Positions 1-11,351 of a stretch of 64,000 nt of DNA are shown here, in pieces. Location of the stretch: positions 310,001 through 374,000 of the forward strand of contig JAJFKT010000012.1 of the NCBI GenBank assembly GCA_021773075.1. The letters are read 5' to 3'. The notes beneath the pieces are model-generated. The model had not been told where the DNA came from. It made no database searches and worked only from the letters and a program-made list of their open reading frames with translations. The translations under genes were made by a program, and so were the position numbers. Every line of letters begins with the position of its first letter. The first letter of the stretch is position 1. This DNA comes from Woeseiaceae bacterium (GTDB taxonomy: Bacteria; Pseudomonadota; Gammaproteobacteria; Steroidobacterales; Woeseiaceae).

Positions 1-1202
<1,202 letters not shown>

Positions 1203-1206
1203 TCAA

Positions 1207-1497
1207 TTAAGCTTCGATTACCGCCATGATGTCGTCTTCCTTCATCACGAGCAGTTCTTCACCTTCGACCTTGACCTCTGTTCCGGCGTACTTGCCGAAT
1301 AGGACCTGGTCGCCAACTTTGACATCGAGAGCACGGACTTCGCCGTTCTCGAGGATTTTGCCGTTACCCGCAGCTACAACTTCACCCTTAATGGGCTTTT
1401 CTGTTGCAGCGTCAGGAATGACGATTCCGCCGGGCGATGTGCGCTCTTCTTCCATGCGCTTAACAATGACCCGATCATGAAGCGGACGCATCTTCAT
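1207..1497 (-). CDS. groS: Co-chaperonin GroES, 10 kDa
   Basis: Heptameric lid of the GroEL folding chamber, 96 residues, the usual family length. The sequence opens [18 protein letters not shown] and contains the mobile-loop segment [18 protein letters not shown]. It ends with the typical [18 protein letters not shown] nine bases upstream supports the ATG. It is the first gene of the groS-groL operon. The CIRCE operator about 67 bases upstream indicates repression by HrcA and heat-shock release (established for CIRCE, inferred here). Confidence 0.98.
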   Translation of the reverse strand: MKMRPLHDRVIVKRMEEERTSPGGIVIPDAATEKPIKGEVVAAGNGKILENGEVRALDVKVGDQVLFGKYAGTEVKVEGEELLVMKEDDIMAVIEA

Positions 1498-1563
1498 GGT
1501 GCTTTTCTCCTGTAAACTATTGATTTATAACCGACTTGTGGCGGTTTTCCCGACCGACACTTG

Positions 1564-1590
1564 TTAGCACTCGGTCGCAAGGAGTGCTAA
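1564..1590. promoter_or_regulatory. CIRCE operator (HrcA binding site)
   Basis: A perfect match to the CIRCE inverted repeat: TTAGCACTC, nine spacer bases, GAGTGCTAA. CIRCE is bound by the HrcA repressor and controls groE in many bacteria. It lies just downstream of the predicted groS -10 box, so bound repressor would cover the transcription start. Confidence 0.97.
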
Positions 1591-1617
1591 TCATAGTCAC
1601 GCCGCGAAGGAATTCAA
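1590..1617 (-). promoter_or_regulatory. groS-groL promoter, housekeeping type
   Basis: On the reverse strand TTGAAT (1617-1612) and TATGAT (1595-1590) are separated by 16 bases, a good sigma-70 pair. CIRCE begins at the end of the -10 box. The -35 also fits CTTGAA of RpoH promoters, but no CCCCAT-type -10 is present. HrcA control of a housekeeping promoter is therefore the simpler reading. Confidence 0.7.
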
Positions 1618-1750
1618 GTGTCAGTTCTCTAACAGGTGCGTAAAAAACCGGAACTGGGTCGATGACACGGTCGACCAATCGCGTAACATTCATTGCTTCT
1701 GGCAGGTCCAATTGTCTGCAACGCCACAATATTTCCCAGAGCTACGCCTT

Positions 1751-4000
1751 ATGACCCTGTTTCACAAAGCATTTACAAGCTTCGCAATTCTCCTGCTGTC
1801 TGCGACCACGCTGGCAGCCAACGATCGGCCTGCGCCGCCGCAGGAGGTCTTTAAATACGTCGTCTTTGATGCTGGCGATGCGCTTGAAATCGACTGGTCG
1901 GTTGAAGACGGCGCGTATATGTATCAAAGCGAATTTAGTTTCGCCATCAACGAGGCAGCTATTGTTCTTGGAGAGGCTGAACTACCCGAAGGCGAGATTC
2001 ACAGCGATGAGTTCTTCGGTGAACAGGTCGTCTACCGTGGCAGTTTCTTCGTTCGTATACCTTACGTTGTCGATGGCGAAAAGCCGGCTTCAGCTGCGCT
2101 AACGATTAACAGTCGTGGCTGCCTCGATTCGGGCTACTGCTACATGCCGCAGACGTGGATCGAGACGGTGGAACTAAAACCTGCCGCTGGCGATCAAAAG
2201 ATGAGTCTCGGCGACCTCGCCGGAAGCAGCAACTCGCAGAGCGAGTTTCCGCCCGTCGACGAAGTGTTTTTTCCCGATGTATTTCCGGTTGATGGAAACA
2301 CGGTAGAACTTGGCCTTCGTATCGAGCCCGGGTTCTATTTGTACAAAGACAAGATTTCGCTGAGCTCACTGAGCGAGAACGCCAAAGCCGGACCGCCCGA
2401 TTTACCCAAAGGCGAAATGAAGTTCGACGAGTTTTTTGGCGAGATGGAGGTTTATCACGACAGCATTCTCGCGAAGGTTGCCATCGCACGCGCCACGCCG
2501 GATGCAATGGACCTCGAACTCGAGCTTAGCTACCAGGGCTGTGCTGATGGCGGTCTGTGTTACATGCCGCAAACACGAGTCATTACGGTAAGTTTGCCGC
2601 AGGCGACCACAGTATCTGATCTGTCGGCAATGCCTACTGGCGTCGCTCCTGTAAGCGAACAGGCGCGACTCGCGCAAATAATCACTCGTTCCTCTATTTG
2701 GGTCGCTGCAGGTTTGTTTTTCCTCGCAGGTCTCGGACTGGCTTTCACACCCTGTGTACTGCCAATGGTGCCAATTCTCTCAGGCATCATCGCCGGCGAA
2801 GGTGACAACGTTAGCTCGATGCGCGGCTTCACGCTGGCACTCAGCTACGTCATGGGTATGGCCATTGTTTATACCGGTGCCGGCATCGCCGCCGCTGCGC
2901 TCGGGTTGCAATTGCAAGCCACCTTCAACCAGCCGTGGATTCTGATTTTATTTGCGGGGCTCTTTGTGATTCTCGCACTCGGCATGTTCGGCGCCTACGA
3001 CATGCAAATGCCGAGCGGTATTCAAAGCAAGCTGTCGGGCGTTAGTGGTAATCAGAAGAGCGGCACGATGATCGGCGCGTTCGTAATGGGCGCTCTGTCG
3101 TCACTTATCGTGACGGCTTGCGTCGCGCCGGCATTGATCGCTGCGCTTACAGTGATCGCACAGACGGGCGATATGCTTCGCGGCGGTAGTGCGTTATTCG
3201 CAATGAGTCTGGGTATGGGCGCACCGCTTCTTGCCGTAGGCGCAGCGCAGGGTAAGTTCCTGCCCAAGGCCGGTGGCTGGATGGTCGCCGTCAAGAATTC
3301 TTTCGGTTTCATGATGCTGGGACTTGCGATATGGATGTTATCGCGAATTCTACCGGGCGCAGTGACCATGCTGTTTTGGGCCGTGCTGATATTTATGGCG
3401 GGCGTGTTTATGGGTGGCCTAACGACACTGACAACAGAGTCGAACACGAAACAGAAACTCGGCAAGGGCTTCGGCTTTCTCGCCATTATCTACGGCGTCA
3501 TCTTACTGCTTGGTTCTTTGACTGGCGGCAGCAATCCACTGCAACCACTCGCTAGCGCCAATCTTGGCGGCACCACCACCAGCATGGCCGAAGCAGAACA
3601 CGAATTGCCGTTCCAGCGCATCAAGACTGTGGACGATCTCGACCGCGAAATTGCTGTCGCTTCCGCGGCTGGTAAAACAGTATTGCTCGACTTCTACGCT
3701 GACTGGTGCGTGTCCTGCAAGGAGATGGAAGCATTCACGTTTACCGACAGCGATGTACAGGCAGCGTTATCAAATACCGTCTGGCTACAAGCTGATGTGA
3801 CTGTAAACGATGCGGAGGATCAGGCCCTGCTCAGCCGATTTGGCGTTTTCGGTCCGCCAACAATCATATTTTTCGGCGCAGACGGCGCGCAGCGCACTGG
3901 CTACGAAGTCGTGGGTTACATGAAAGCGGCGGCATTTGCCGATCATGTCAGGCAGACCTTTTCTGTTTCGGATAGCATGTCGGCCCAGCTTAGTCACTAG
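1751..4000 (+). CDS. dsbD: Thiol:disulfide interchange protein DsbD with duplicated N-terminal domain
   Basis: Inner-membrane reductase that carries electrons from cytoplasmic thioredoxin to periplasmic thiol proteins. From ATG 1751 the protein has 749 residues; an upstream in-frame start at 1712 would add 13 residues before a clear signal peptide (1-23). Two successive alpha-domain copies follow. One has Cys124/Cys130 (GCLDSGYCYMPQT), the other Cys264/Cys270 (GCADGGLCYMPQT), both with the six-residue spacing of the E. coli active pair. The transmembrane domain carries FTPCVLP (Cys335) and VTACVAP (Cys457). The C-terminal thioredoxin domain has WCVSC (Cys653/656). E. coli DsbD has one alpha domain, so the duplication is notable. 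A TlpA-like gene follows after 13 bases. Confidence 0.95.
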   Translation: MTLFHKAFTSFAILLLSATTLAANDRPAPPQEVFKYVVFDAGDALEIDWSVEDGAYMYQSEFSFAINEAAIVLGEAELPEGEIHSDEFFGEQVVYRGSFFVRIPYVVDGEKPASAALTINSRGCLDSGYCYMPQTWIETVELKPAAGDQKMSLGDLAGSSNSQSEFPPVDEVFFPDVFPVDGNTVELGLRIEPGFYLYKDKISLSSLSENAKAGPPDLPKGEMKFDEFFGEMEVYHDSILAKVAIARATPDAMDLELELSYQGCADGGLCYMPQTRVITVSLPQATTVSDLSAMPTGVAPVSEQARLAQIITRSSIWVAAGLFFLAGLGLAFTPCVLPMVPILSGIIAGEGDNVSSMRGFTLALSYVMGMAIVYTGAGIAAAALGLQLQATFNQPWILILFAGLFVILALGMFGAYDMQMPSGIQSKLSGVSGNQKSGTMIGAFVMGALSSLIVTACVAPALIAALTVIAQTGDMLRGGSALFAMSLGMGAPLLAVGAAQGKFLPKAGGWMVAVKNSFGFMMLGLAIWMLSRILPGAVTMLFWAVLIFMAGVFMGGLTTLTTESNTKQKLGKGFGFLAIIYGVILLLGSLTGGSNPLQPLASANLGGTTTSMAEAEHELPFQRIKTVDDLDREIAVASAAGKTVLLDFYADWCVSCKEMEAFTFTDSDVQAALSNTVWLQADVTVNDAEDQALLSRFGVFGPPTIIFFGADGAQRTGYEVVGYMKAAAFADHVRQTFSVSDSMSAQLSH

Positions 4001-4013
4001 CAGGAACGCCAAC

Positions 4014-4625
4014 GTGTCACGAGTTTTTCTCATTTTGGTCGCGGCATTTGTCGCTCTGATGGTCGGTGCGCTTTTCTATGCCGCGCGTATTCCGGTCGAA
4101 GACGCGACGGTCATGCCACCGTCCGCTATCGAACAGCCTGCACCGCTGGAAATTGTGACGCATCCTTCATTCACTTTGCCGGACGCGTCCGGCGTCGAGC
4201 ACGAGTTCTCTGAGTGGGCTGGCAAGAACCGCATCCTCAATTTCTGGGCAACCTGGTGCGCGCCCTGCCGGCGCGAAATCCCGCTATTGAAAGCCTTTCA
4301 GGACGAACAGGGCGGCAATGGTTTTCAAGTTATAGGGATCGCGGTCGATTTTCCTGATTCCGTTGCGAATTATGCAGAAGCCGCCGAATTTAATTACCCA
4401 ATCCTGGTGGGCGAGCAAGACGCGATGGCTGTTGCTGAATCGTCAGGCGTGGAATTTGTTGGGCTGCCGTTCACCATGTTTGTCGCCTCGGACGGTGAAT
4501 TACTGAGTGCCTATATCGGCGAATTGCACCAGAGCCACCTCGACGCGGTCGTCGATATCATGACCCGCCTTGATCGCGCTGAAATCTCGAAACAAGATGC
4601 CCGCTCAGCACTGGAAGATTTTTAG
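4014..4625 (+). CDS. TlpA/ResA-family membrane-anchored thioredoxin
   Basis: Periplasmic thiol-disulfide oxidoreductase, 203 residues. The GTG at 4014 is chosen because AGGAA lies seven bases upstream and the protein then starts with a hydrophobic anchor (residues 1-24). The more upstream in-frame start at 3936 lies inside dsbD. The thioredoxin fold has the active site WCAPC (Cys82/Cys85) after LNFWAT, and the cis-Pro region reads GLPFTMFV. It follows dsbD by 13 bases, so DsbD may keep it reduced (inference). The substrate, such as cytochrome c maturation, cannot be told from sequence. Confidence 0.9.
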   Translation: MSRVFLILVAAFVALMVGALFYAARIPVEDATVMPPSAIEQPAPLEIVTHPSFTLPDASGVEHEFSEWAGKNRILNFWATWCAPCRREIPLLKAFQDEQGGNGFQVIGIAVDFPDSVANYAEAAEFNYPILVGEQDAMAVAESSGVEFVGLPFTMFVASDGELLSAYIGELHQSHLDAVVDIMTRLDRAEISKQDARSALEDF

Positions 4626-4743
4626 TCCGGAACCGCTCCAAAAGGGCTGTGCCCCCTTCCAGGCTACGAAAGTTGTAGTAAATCCCGGCAAAAGGGTTAG
4701 AATTGCGGCCATCTTCGGCTAACTAGCTGCTAACCCCTAAGAA

Positions 4744-5187
4744 ATGTCGTCTTTCTTGCTCATCAACGGTCCCAATCTGAACCTGCTCGGCTCACGTGAA
4801 CCTGAGGTCTATGGTACCGCACGCCTGGAAGACATCGAAGCGCGCTGTGTTGAGCTTGCTAATGGGATGGGACATGAGCTTGTTTGTTTTCAAAGTAACG
4901 CTGAACACGAACTCATCGACACCGTCCAGCAAGCCGCTACCGACGGCGTCGAATTTATCATCCTGAACCCTGGTGGTTTTACGCATACCAGTGTGGCGTT
5001 ACGAGACGCCTTTCTTGCGGTTCAGATTCCGTTTATCGAGATTCATCTCAGCAACACCTTTGCCAGAGAAGAGTTTCGGCACAATAGTTATTTCAGTGAC
5101 ATCGCGAACAGCTGCCTGTTCGGTTTTGGAGCTCTCGGTTACGAGCTTGCTCTAACAGCCGCGCATCAGCACGTCAGCAAAGGCTGA
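4744..5187 (+). CDS. aroQ: Type II 3-dehydroquinate dehydratase
   Basis: Shikimate-pathway enzyme converting 3-dehydroquinate to 3-dehydroshikimate, 147 residues, normal for the dodecameric type II family. Hallmarks are [20 protein letters not shown] at the N-terminus, [25 protein letters not shown] and EIHLSN with the conserved His. The cytoplasmic aroQ-accB-accC arrangement that follows is a common gammaproteobacterial order. accB starts 11 bases after its stop. Confidence 0.97.
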   Translation: MSSFLLINGPNLNLLGSREPEVYGTARLEDIEARCVELANGMGHELVCFQSNAEHELIDTVQQAATDGVEFIILNPGGFTHTSVALRDAFLAVQIPFIEIHLSNTFAREEFRHNSYFSDIANSCLFGFGALGYELALTAAHQHVSKG

Positions 5188-5198
5188 GGAATAAAATA

Positions 5199-5657
5199 AT
5201 GGACATAAGAAAAGTAAAAAAACTCATTGAGTTGCTGGACGAATCCGGCATTGCCGAGATCGAGATTACCGAGGGAGAGGAATCGGTACGTATCAGCCGT
5301 TATTCACAGAACGCGCCAGCAGCACCTGCACCGGTCGCCATGGCTGCTCCCGTCGCGGCAGCACCGGCGGCGGCTCCGGCGGCCGCGCCAACTGAGCCTG
5401 AGGAAGATGGTTTCGAAGTTGCCGCGCCGATGGTCGGTACGTTTTACGCCGCCTCATCACCAGGCGCCGCTCCCTACGTTCAGGTCGGCGACCGAGTCAA
5501 CGAGGGCGATACACTGTGCATTATTGAGGCGATGAAGATGATGAATCAGATTGATGCCGACGTATCTGGCGTAGTGAAGTCCATCCGCATGCAAAATGGT
5601 GAGCCCGTTGAATTTGGACAAACGCTGATCGTCATTGATCAACGCGCCAACACCTAA
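5199..5657 (+). CDS. accB: Biotin carboxyl carrier protein of acetyl-CoA carboxylase
   Basis: Carries biotin between biotin carboxylase and carboxyltransferase in the first step of fatty-acid synthesis. It has 152 residues. The N-terminal helix ([17 protein letters not shown]) is followed by an Ala/Pro-rich linker at about 38-66. The C-terminal biotinyl domain has EAMKMMNQ, where Lys113 is the expected biotinylation site. It lies between aroQ and accC, 14 bases before accC, so the pair is almost certainly co-transcribed. Confidence 0.98.
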   Translation: MDIRKVKKLIELLDESGIAEIEITEGEESVRISRYSQNAPAAPAPVAMAAPVAAAPAAAPAAAPTEPEEDGFEVAAPMVGTFYAASSPGAAPYVQVGDRVNEGDTLCIIEAMKMMNQIDADVSGVVKSIRMQNGEPVEFGQTLIVIDQRANT

Positions 5658-5671
5658 GCGAGCAAACTGAC

Positions 5672-7015
5672 ATGCTCGAAAAAATCGTAATAGCCAACCG
5701 CGGCGAGATCGCACTTCGCATCTTGCGTGCGTGCCGTGAAATGGGCATTAAGACAGTCGCTGTTCACTCGACCGCTGATAACACCCTGAAGCACGTGCTG
5801 CTGGCGGACGAGACGGTTTGTATCGGTCCGCCGCAGTCGATTGACAGCTACCTGAACATGCCGGCTATCATCAGCGCTGCAGAGGTAACTGACGCAACGG
5901 GCATTCACCCCGGATACGGCTTTCTTTCAGAGAACGCCGACTTCGCGGAGCGCGTTGAGTCCAGTGGATTTACGTTCATTGGACCGAAAGCGAACTCGAT
6001 TCGTCTGATGGGTGACAAGGTTTCCGCAATCGCCGCAATGAAAAAGGCCGGCGTTCCCTGCGTACCGGGATCTGATGGTCCATTGGGTGAAGATGCCGAT
6101 GAAAATATGCGCATAGCGCGCGAAATCGGCTACCCGATCATCATCAAAGCCTCAGGCGGTGGCGGCGGACGCGGTATGCGTGTTGTTCATGCCGAGGCTT
6201 CCCTGATCGCGGCCATAACGGTAACCAAGGCGGAAGCCAGAGCGGCGTTTAATAATGACGTCGTGTACATGGAGAAGTTTCTCGAGCAACCGCGCCACGT
6301 TGAGTTTCAGGTTCTTGCAGATGATCACGGCAATGCGATTCATCTGGGTGAACGCGATTGCTCCATGCAGCGTCGTCACCAGAAAGTGATTGAAGAGGCA
6401 CCTGCGCCCGGGATTACCGACGAACAAAGAAACCGCATTGGCGAGCGCTGTGTGCAAGCATGTAAGGACATGGGCTATCGCAGTGCCGGAACCTTTGAGT
6501 TCCTGTACGAAAACAACGAGTTCTATTTCATCGAGATGAACACCCGGCTGCAGGTCGAACACCCGGTAACCGAGATGATTACCGGAGTAGATATTGTTCG
6601 CGAACAATTGCGAATCGCCAGCGGTGAGAAGATTAGCTATACGCAGAATGACATCCGCATCCAGGGACACGCGATTGAATGTCGCGTGAACGCCGAAGAC
6701 CCGAAAAACTTCATGCCCTCACCCGGTCTGGTCACTTTGTGGCACCCACCTGGCGGGCCGGGAATACGCGTCGAAAGCCATATCTACAGTGGTTATAAAG
6801 TGCCGCCCTACTACGACTCTATGATCGGCAAGATCATCGCACACGGTGAATCGCGCGAAGCGGCTTTTGCTCGTATGAAAAATGCGCTTAGCGAAGTCGT
6901 CATTGAAGGCATCAATACTAACGTTCCGCTGCATCAGGAAATATTTCAGCATGCCGCTTTTCAAGCGGGTGGAACAGATATTCACTACCTCGAGAAACGT
7001 CTCGGCCTTACGTGA
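5672..7015 (+). CDS. accC: Biotin carboxylase subunit of acetyl-CoA carboxylase
   Basis: ATP-grasp enzyme that carboxylates the biotin on AccB. It has 447 residues, the standard length. It opens [20 protein letters not shown] and shows the glycine-rich ATP loop [12 protein letters not shown], the HVEFQVLAD and [12 protein letters not shown] motifs, and the catalytic [14 protein letters not shown]. The stop overlaps the GTG of prmA (GTGA), which suggests translational coupling. Confidence 0.98.
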   Translation: MLEKIVIANRGEIALRILRACREMGIKTVAVHSTADNTLKHVLLADETVCIGPPQSIDSYLNMPAIISAAEVTDATGIHPGYGFLSENADFAERVESSGFTFIGPKANSIRLMGDKVSAIAAMKKAGVPCVPGSDGPLGEDADENMRIAREIGYPIIIKASGGGGGRGMRVVHAEASLIAAITVTKAEARAAFNNDVVYMEKFLEQPRHVEFQVLADDHGNAIHLGERDCSMQRRHQKVIEEAPAPGITDEQRNRIGERCVQACKDMGYRSAGTFEFLYENNEFYFIEMNTRLQVEHPVTEMITGVDIVREQLRIASGEKISYTQNDIRIQGHAIECRVNAEDPKNFMPSPGLVTLWHPPGGPGIRVESHIYSGYKVPPYYDSMIGKIIAHGESREAAFARMKNALSEVVIEGINTNVPLHQEIFQHAAFQAGGTDIHYLEKRLGLT

Positions 7016-7929
7016 ATCGGAGTGTAACGACGGTGGTATGGCGTCAGTTTGTGATGAACCTCGACGCTCTGGATCCCGAGGCGGTCGAAGCCGTCTTTAC
7101 ACGTTTCGGTGCCAGCTCAGTTACGTTTATGGACGCTGGCGATGACCCGGTTTTGGAGCCAGGTCCAGGCGAAACGCCACTCTGGTCAGAAACAACTATC
7201 ACGGGCATGTTCTCGCCCGAGACAGCCATCGACGAACTTTGCGACGCGCTGCTAACTGAATTCGATCTGCAGCAACTACCGACTCATCGTCTGGAAGACC
7301 TTGAAGACTGCGATTGGGAACGAGAGTGGCTAAAGGACTTCGGCCCCATGCAATTCGGTCGACGACTCTGGATCTACCCAAAGGGGTCAGACCCCAGTTT
7401 CGATGATGCAGTTGTCGTCCACCTCGACCCCGGCCTGGCATTTGGTACTGGGACTCATGCCACCACCGCCCTGTGCCTGGAGTGGCTCGATAGCCTGTCT
7501 CTGCAGGGAAAAACAATGCTCGACTACGGCTGTGGGTCGGGCGTCCTGGCCATAGCGGGGCTAAAACTCGGTTGTAATGCTGCCGTTGCTATGGATATCG
7601 ACTCGCAGGCCCTAATTGCTACCCGACAAAACGCCTGCGACAACAATATCGCTGAAAACCTGCAAATCCTGGGGGCAGCGGATGAAATTGTAGGCAAATT
7701 CGACCTTGTGGTCGCAAATATCCTTGCCGGGCCACTTGTCGAGTTTGCCGAATCCATCACACTAACGCTCAGAGGGCGCGGTATGCTTGCACTGTCCGGC
7801 GTATTATGTGAACAAGCCGACAATGTAATGACAGCTTATGAACCCTGGATCGATTTTGACGAACCCGTGTTCAAGAAGCAGGACGGCCAAATATGGTCGA
7901 GATTGACTGGAAAACGGAGACCAGGCTAG
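7012..7929 (+). CDS. prmA: Ribosomal protein L11 methyltransferase PrmA
   Basis: SAM-dependent methyltransferase that trimethylates ribosomal protein L11. It has about 305 residues. The N-terminal region ends in [11 protein letters not shown]. The central [16 protein letters not shown] motif is followed by [18 protein letters not shown] (SAM site) and VANILAGPL. The GTG at 7012 overlaps the accC stop. A second GTG at 7033, ten bases after GGAG, would give a protein whose start aligns better with the E. coli N-terminus (PWIQLKL). The start is therefore uncertain by seven residues. Confidence 0.95.
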   Translation: MNRSVTTVVWRQFVMNLDALDPEAVEAVFTRFGASSVTFMDAGDDPVLEPGPGETPLWSETTITGMFSPETAIDELCDALLTEFDLQQLPTHRLEDLEDCDWEREWLKDFGPMQFGRRLWIYPKGSDPSFDDAVVVHLDPGLAFGTGTHATTALCLEWLDSLSLQGKTMLDYGCGSGVLAIAGLKLGCNAAVAMDIDSQALIATRQNACDNNIAENLQILGAADEIVGKFDLVVANILAGPLVEFAESITLTLRGRGMLALSGVLCEQADNVMTAYEPWIDFDEPVFKKQDGQIWSRLTGKRRPG

Positions 7930-7958
7930 CGGTTTGAACCGCCCTGTAGAAAAGTTCG

Positions 7959-9959
7959 ATGTACACCCAATGCCCTGATTGTGAAATAGCATTTAAAGTG
8001 ACTGCCGAGGTCCTGAAACAGGCTGCCGGCAAGGTCCGTTGTGGCGGCTGTGGAAACGCGTTTAACGCGCTCGCCTACTTGTCTGAACAAATGCCGAAAC
8101 AACCCGCACAGCAGACCGCGAACGACGATGTGCCGGAACTTAGACCGGAAATTATTGAAACCGATAGTGGCCTGCCGCGCAGTATCTCTGCCGAACAAAG
8201 CGCGGCATTGCTGAAAACACTCGACGAGTTAGCCGGCTCGGATATTCGAATTGAAGATACGGGCGTCGAATGGCGTGTCCTTGACGAAAACGAAGCCGCC
8301 ACGCCCGCAGCCGACGATGACGATGCGGGCCTCGATCCGCAAGTAGAGAATGTTGATGAGTATCTCGACGATAATCCGACACCCATCGACGAGTTTCTGA
8401 CCGCGACACCGGAGGTTATCGACTCGCCTGAAATTTTCGAACAGGACAACGGTCCTGCGAGAAGCTACGTCGACGAGTTGCGCTTCGATGACAACACGCC
8501 CCTACCCGACGACTTCGATCTCAGCGATGAAGAACCAGACACGCCGGAGACTGCTAGCGACGATCAATTGGATACCGAGGACATTGAGGAAGACCCGGTC
8601 GTCGAAGAACTGCAGCCCGACCTGGCATTAAGCGAACCCGACGAGTGGACTGATATTCTTGGCGAATTTCAGGAGTTGGTTGAAGAGGTCTCGGCGCCGC
8701 TCGAAGTAGCTTCGATCGAAGATGCGGAACCCAAGCTTGAAGAAATCCCGGTGGATGAAGCCGAAGTGGATTCAATTGAAAGCACGAACAGCCATCCGCT
8801 GGATATGGATTCACAGTTCGCACTGCAGGCCGAGGCAATGGGCATCGAGCTCAGTGACATCCACCAGGTTGACGAGCAGCTTGAGTTTGCGGAAGCGGCC
8901 GAATTTGCCGAACAACTCAGCGCGACATCCGAGGAAGCCCTCATCGAAGAGCCGATAGTCGAGAGCCACTCGATTGAAGATGAACTGGCCGGCGACCACG
9001 TAGACGGAGAGGACAACGAGCTGGACGAGGAACCGGTCGACGAACTGGCCAACGAATCGTCACGCGAACATTACGTACCACCGATGACGGATGAAGAGCA
9101 TACCGTCAATATGCAGATCGATCAGGAGCTAATGGCGCTCGCCATTGAGGACGAGGATGGATTCGCCTCAACCATGCTCATTCCAGACGAAGATGCTGAG
9201 CGAATGGTGCTCGAAAAATCTGCCGCCGAAGACGAATCTGAAGGCGAATCCGATTCTGCGGATGTGCCCGATACAAATTCGGGTAAATTCCCGGTTGATG
9301 ATTCTCTTTTCGAGACAATCATCATGGAGGGTGAATCTGTTCGTTCGCCGCAGGACGATGAAAATCAGACCGCCCACAGCGCGGCAGCGGCCGAAATGGC
9401 CGAGATAGCTCGCGCGAAAGAAGTCGAGCAGGCGCCGCAATCCAGTGGACCCCGTTACGGCATGATAGCGGCAGGCGTTGCGTTGGTTTTATTGCTCGTT
9501 GGTCAGCTCATGCACCAATCCAGAGAAGCACTTGCGACCAATCCGGCATTCAGCAACACCGTTGGCCAGCTCTACCGGGCCATCGGCCAACCGGTGCAAC
9601 CTGCCTGGGACATCACGGGCTGGCGATTCGAGGCCACCAAGGGCAGCACCGAAGGCGATGAGGAAGAACTCACCGTTTACTCGCGACTGGGCAATAAATC
9701 GGACGCGGCATTGCCCTATCCTTTGATCGGAATATCGCTGACCGATCGCTTCGAAGAAACCATCGGCAGTCGCATGCTGGACCCGGCCGAGTATCTGGCC
9801 AAGGATCTTGATCCGCGAAAACTGGTGGAACCCGGCAATACGTTTAATGCCGTAATAACCATCAAATCGACAACCGAGGACGCGACCGGTTTTAAGCTGA
9901 ATGTCTGCTATCGCTTGTCAGACGGACAGCTACGCTGCGCAATAGACGATTTCAAGTAG
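7959..9959 (+). CDS. Zinc-ribbon/DUF3426 membrane protein with long acidic linker
   Basis: A 666-residue protein of unknown function. The N-terminus has an MJ0042-type zinc ribbon (CPDC at 5-8 and CGGC at 28-31). Residues from about 100 to 480 are low-complexity and very rich in Asp and Glu. A single membrane helix (GMIAAGVALVLLLVGQLMH) at about 500 precedes a C-terminal DUF3426 domain. The topology suggests a cytoplasmic zinc ribbon and acidic tail with DUF3426 outside. Genes of this type commonly sit between prmA and dusB in gammaproteobacteria, as here. The acidic region is longer than usual for such proteins. Confidence 0.85.
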   Translation: MYTQCPDCEIAFKVTAEVLKQAAGKVRCGGCGNAFNALAYLSEQMPKQPAQQTANDDVPELRPEIIETDSGLPRSISAEQSAALLKTLDELAGSDIRIEDTGVEWRVLDENEAATPAADDDDAGLDPQVENVDEYLDDNPTPIDEFLTATPEVIDSPEIFEQDNGPARSYVDELRFDDNTPLPDDFDLSDEEPDTPETASDDQLDTEDIEEDPVVEELQPDLALSEPDEWTDILGEFQELVEEVSAPLEVASIEDAEPKLEEIPVDEAEVDSIESTNSHPLDMDSQFALQAEAMGIELSDIHQVDEQLEFAEAAEFAEQLSATSEEALIEEPIVESHSIEDELAGDHVDGEDNELDEEPVDELANESSREHYVPPMTDEEHTVNMQIDQELMALAIEDEDGFASTMLIPDEDAERMVLEKSAAEDESEGESDSADVPDTNSGKFPVDDSLFETIIMEGESVRSPQDDENQTAHSAAAAEMAEIARAKEVEQAPQSSGPRYGMIAAGVALVLLLVGQLMHQSREALATNPAFSNTVGQLYRAIGQPVQPAWDITGWRFEATKGSTEGDEEELTVYSRLGNKSDAALPYPLIGISLTDRFEETIGSRMLDPAEYLAKDLDPRKLVEPGNTFNAVITIKSTTEDATGFKLNVCYRLSDGQLRCAIDDFK

Positions 9960-9968
9960 AATCTCCGC

Positions 9969-10970
9969 ATGGAGATCGCCGCACTTAAGATCGGGCCATA
10001 CGCCCTCACCAGCCCATTCGTTCTCGCCCCAATGGCCGGCGTTACCGACGCACCCTTTCGTCGCATCTGCAGACGTTTTGGCGCCGGTATGACGACCTCC
10101 GAAATGACGACCGCCGATACCACTTTGTGGCAAACCCCAAAGTCCCGATTTCGACTGGACCTGGACCTCGACGCCGAACCCGTAGCTGTTCAAATCGCTG
10201 GGTCAGACCCGCAGCAGCTGGCGCATGCGGCTGTCGCATGCGTCGCCAGGGGCGCTCAGATTGTCGACATCAACATGGGCTGCCCGGCGAAAAAGGTATG
10301 CAAGAAGCTCGCGGGTTCTGCGCTCCTGCAAGACGAGAAACTGGTCGCCAACATACTATCCGCTGTCGTCGGCGCAGTGAGCGTGCCGGTCACCTTGAAA
10401 ATCCGTACTGGCTGGGACACCCAACACCGAAATGCGGTCAATATTGCTCGTATTGCGGAGGATTCCGGTATCCAGTCGGTGGCCGTTCACGGGCGGACTC
10501 GCGCATGCCGCTACAAAGGTGAGGCTGAATTCGAAACTATTTCGCGCGTAAAAGAGGCGCTCAGCATACCGGTGATAGCGAATGGCGACATCAACTCTTT
10601 GGAGAAGTCGCTTGAAGTATTGCGCCTAACGAATTGCGACGGCTTGATGATCGGCCGTGGAGCACAGGGACGTCCCTGGATTTTCCGCGAGCTTGGACAA
10701 CTTCTAAATGCACATTCGGAAAAACCGCAACTGGATAAAAACGAATTGCGTGATATTATGCTCGACCACTTGAGGGAACTACACCAGTTTTACGGGGAAC
10801 CGACCGGTGTACGAGTGGCTCGCAAGCACCTAACCTGGTATTGCAACAGCCTGGCAAATGCCGACGAATTTCGTCACCAGGTGGTGCGTGTCGAAAGTGC
10901 CTCAGAACAAATCAGTCTCACAAAGACTTACTTCGATCGAGAGGACGGAGGCGATTCTTTGGCCGCGTGA
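9969..10970 (+). CDS. dusB: tRNA-dihydrouridine synthase B
   Basis: FMN-dependent reductase that makes dihydrouridine in tRNA. It has 333 residues. It shows LAPMAGVTDAPFRRICRRFG at the N-terminus, VDINMGCPAKKVCKKLAGSAL with the catalytic Cys, and VAVHGRTRACRYKG. The FMN phosphate region reads IANGDI and GLMIGRGAQGRPWIF. The gene starts nine bases after the DUF3426 gene and precedes fis, the dusB-fis order of E. coli. The two are expected to be one transcript. Confidence 0.96.
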   Translation: MEIAALKIGPYALTSPFVLAPMAGVTDAPFRRICRRFGAGMTTSEMTTADTTLWQTPKSRFRLDLDLDAEPVAVQIAGSDPQQLAHAAVACVARGAQIVDINMGCPAKKVCKKLAGSALLQDEKLVANILSAVVGAVSVPVTLKIRTGWDTQHRNAVNIARIAEDSGIQSVAVHGRTRACRYKGEAEFETISRVKEALSIPVIANGDINSLEKSLEVLRLTNCDGLMIGRGAQGRPWIFRELGQLLNAHSEKPQLDKNELRDIMLDHLRELHQFYGEPTGVRVARKHLTWYCNSLANADEFRHQVVRVESASEQISLTKTYFDREDGGDSLAA

Positions 10971-11044
10971 TTTTCCTGAGGCTTGGGGAGGAGATTCTCG
11001 TCCTGACCTTGCAGGGCGAGTCAGTGATTCAGGATAGGATAAAC

Positions 11045-11317
11045 GTGGCGAATAAGAAGAACGACGCACTAACGTCTAAGAAAGGCAAAAAGCCGCTCTG
11101 TAAGCACACTGAAGATGCACTCGATCAATATTTCACCACCCTTAACGGTGATCGTCCGGGCGATTTGTACGATCTCGTCATTGGTGAAGTGGAACGGCCC
11201 TTATTTAAGGCCGTCATGGACTATACACAGGGTAATCAAAGTCAGGCTGCCGGCATTTTGGGTCTGAATCGCGGCACTTTGCGAAAAAAACTCAGGGCCT
11301 ATTCTCTACTTCGATAA
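11045..11317 (+). CDS. fis: DNA-binding protein Fis
   Basis: Small nucleoid-associated regulator and bending protein. From GTG 11045 it has 90 residues, close to the usual 98. AGGA with five bases of spacing supports this start. Longer in-frame starts run back into dusB and add non-homologous sequence. The C-terminal helix-turn-helix is clear: [22 protein letters not shown]. The N-terminal beta-hairpin region is shortened relative to E. coli. Position after dusB confirms identity. Confidence 0.95.
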   Translation: MANKKNDALTSKKGKKPLCKHTEDALDQYFTTLNGDRPGDLYDLVIGEVERPLFKAVMDYTQGNQSQAAGILGLNRGTLRKKLRAYSLLR

Positions 11318-11351
11318 CGGCCATTGTGGCAGCAACCCTCCAGGTGAATTG

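Noticed and set aside
4640..4660. Terminator-like AAGGG...CCCTT between the TlpA-like gene and aroQ
   Set aside because: The stem is short and no T-run follows, so I could not support it as a terminator.
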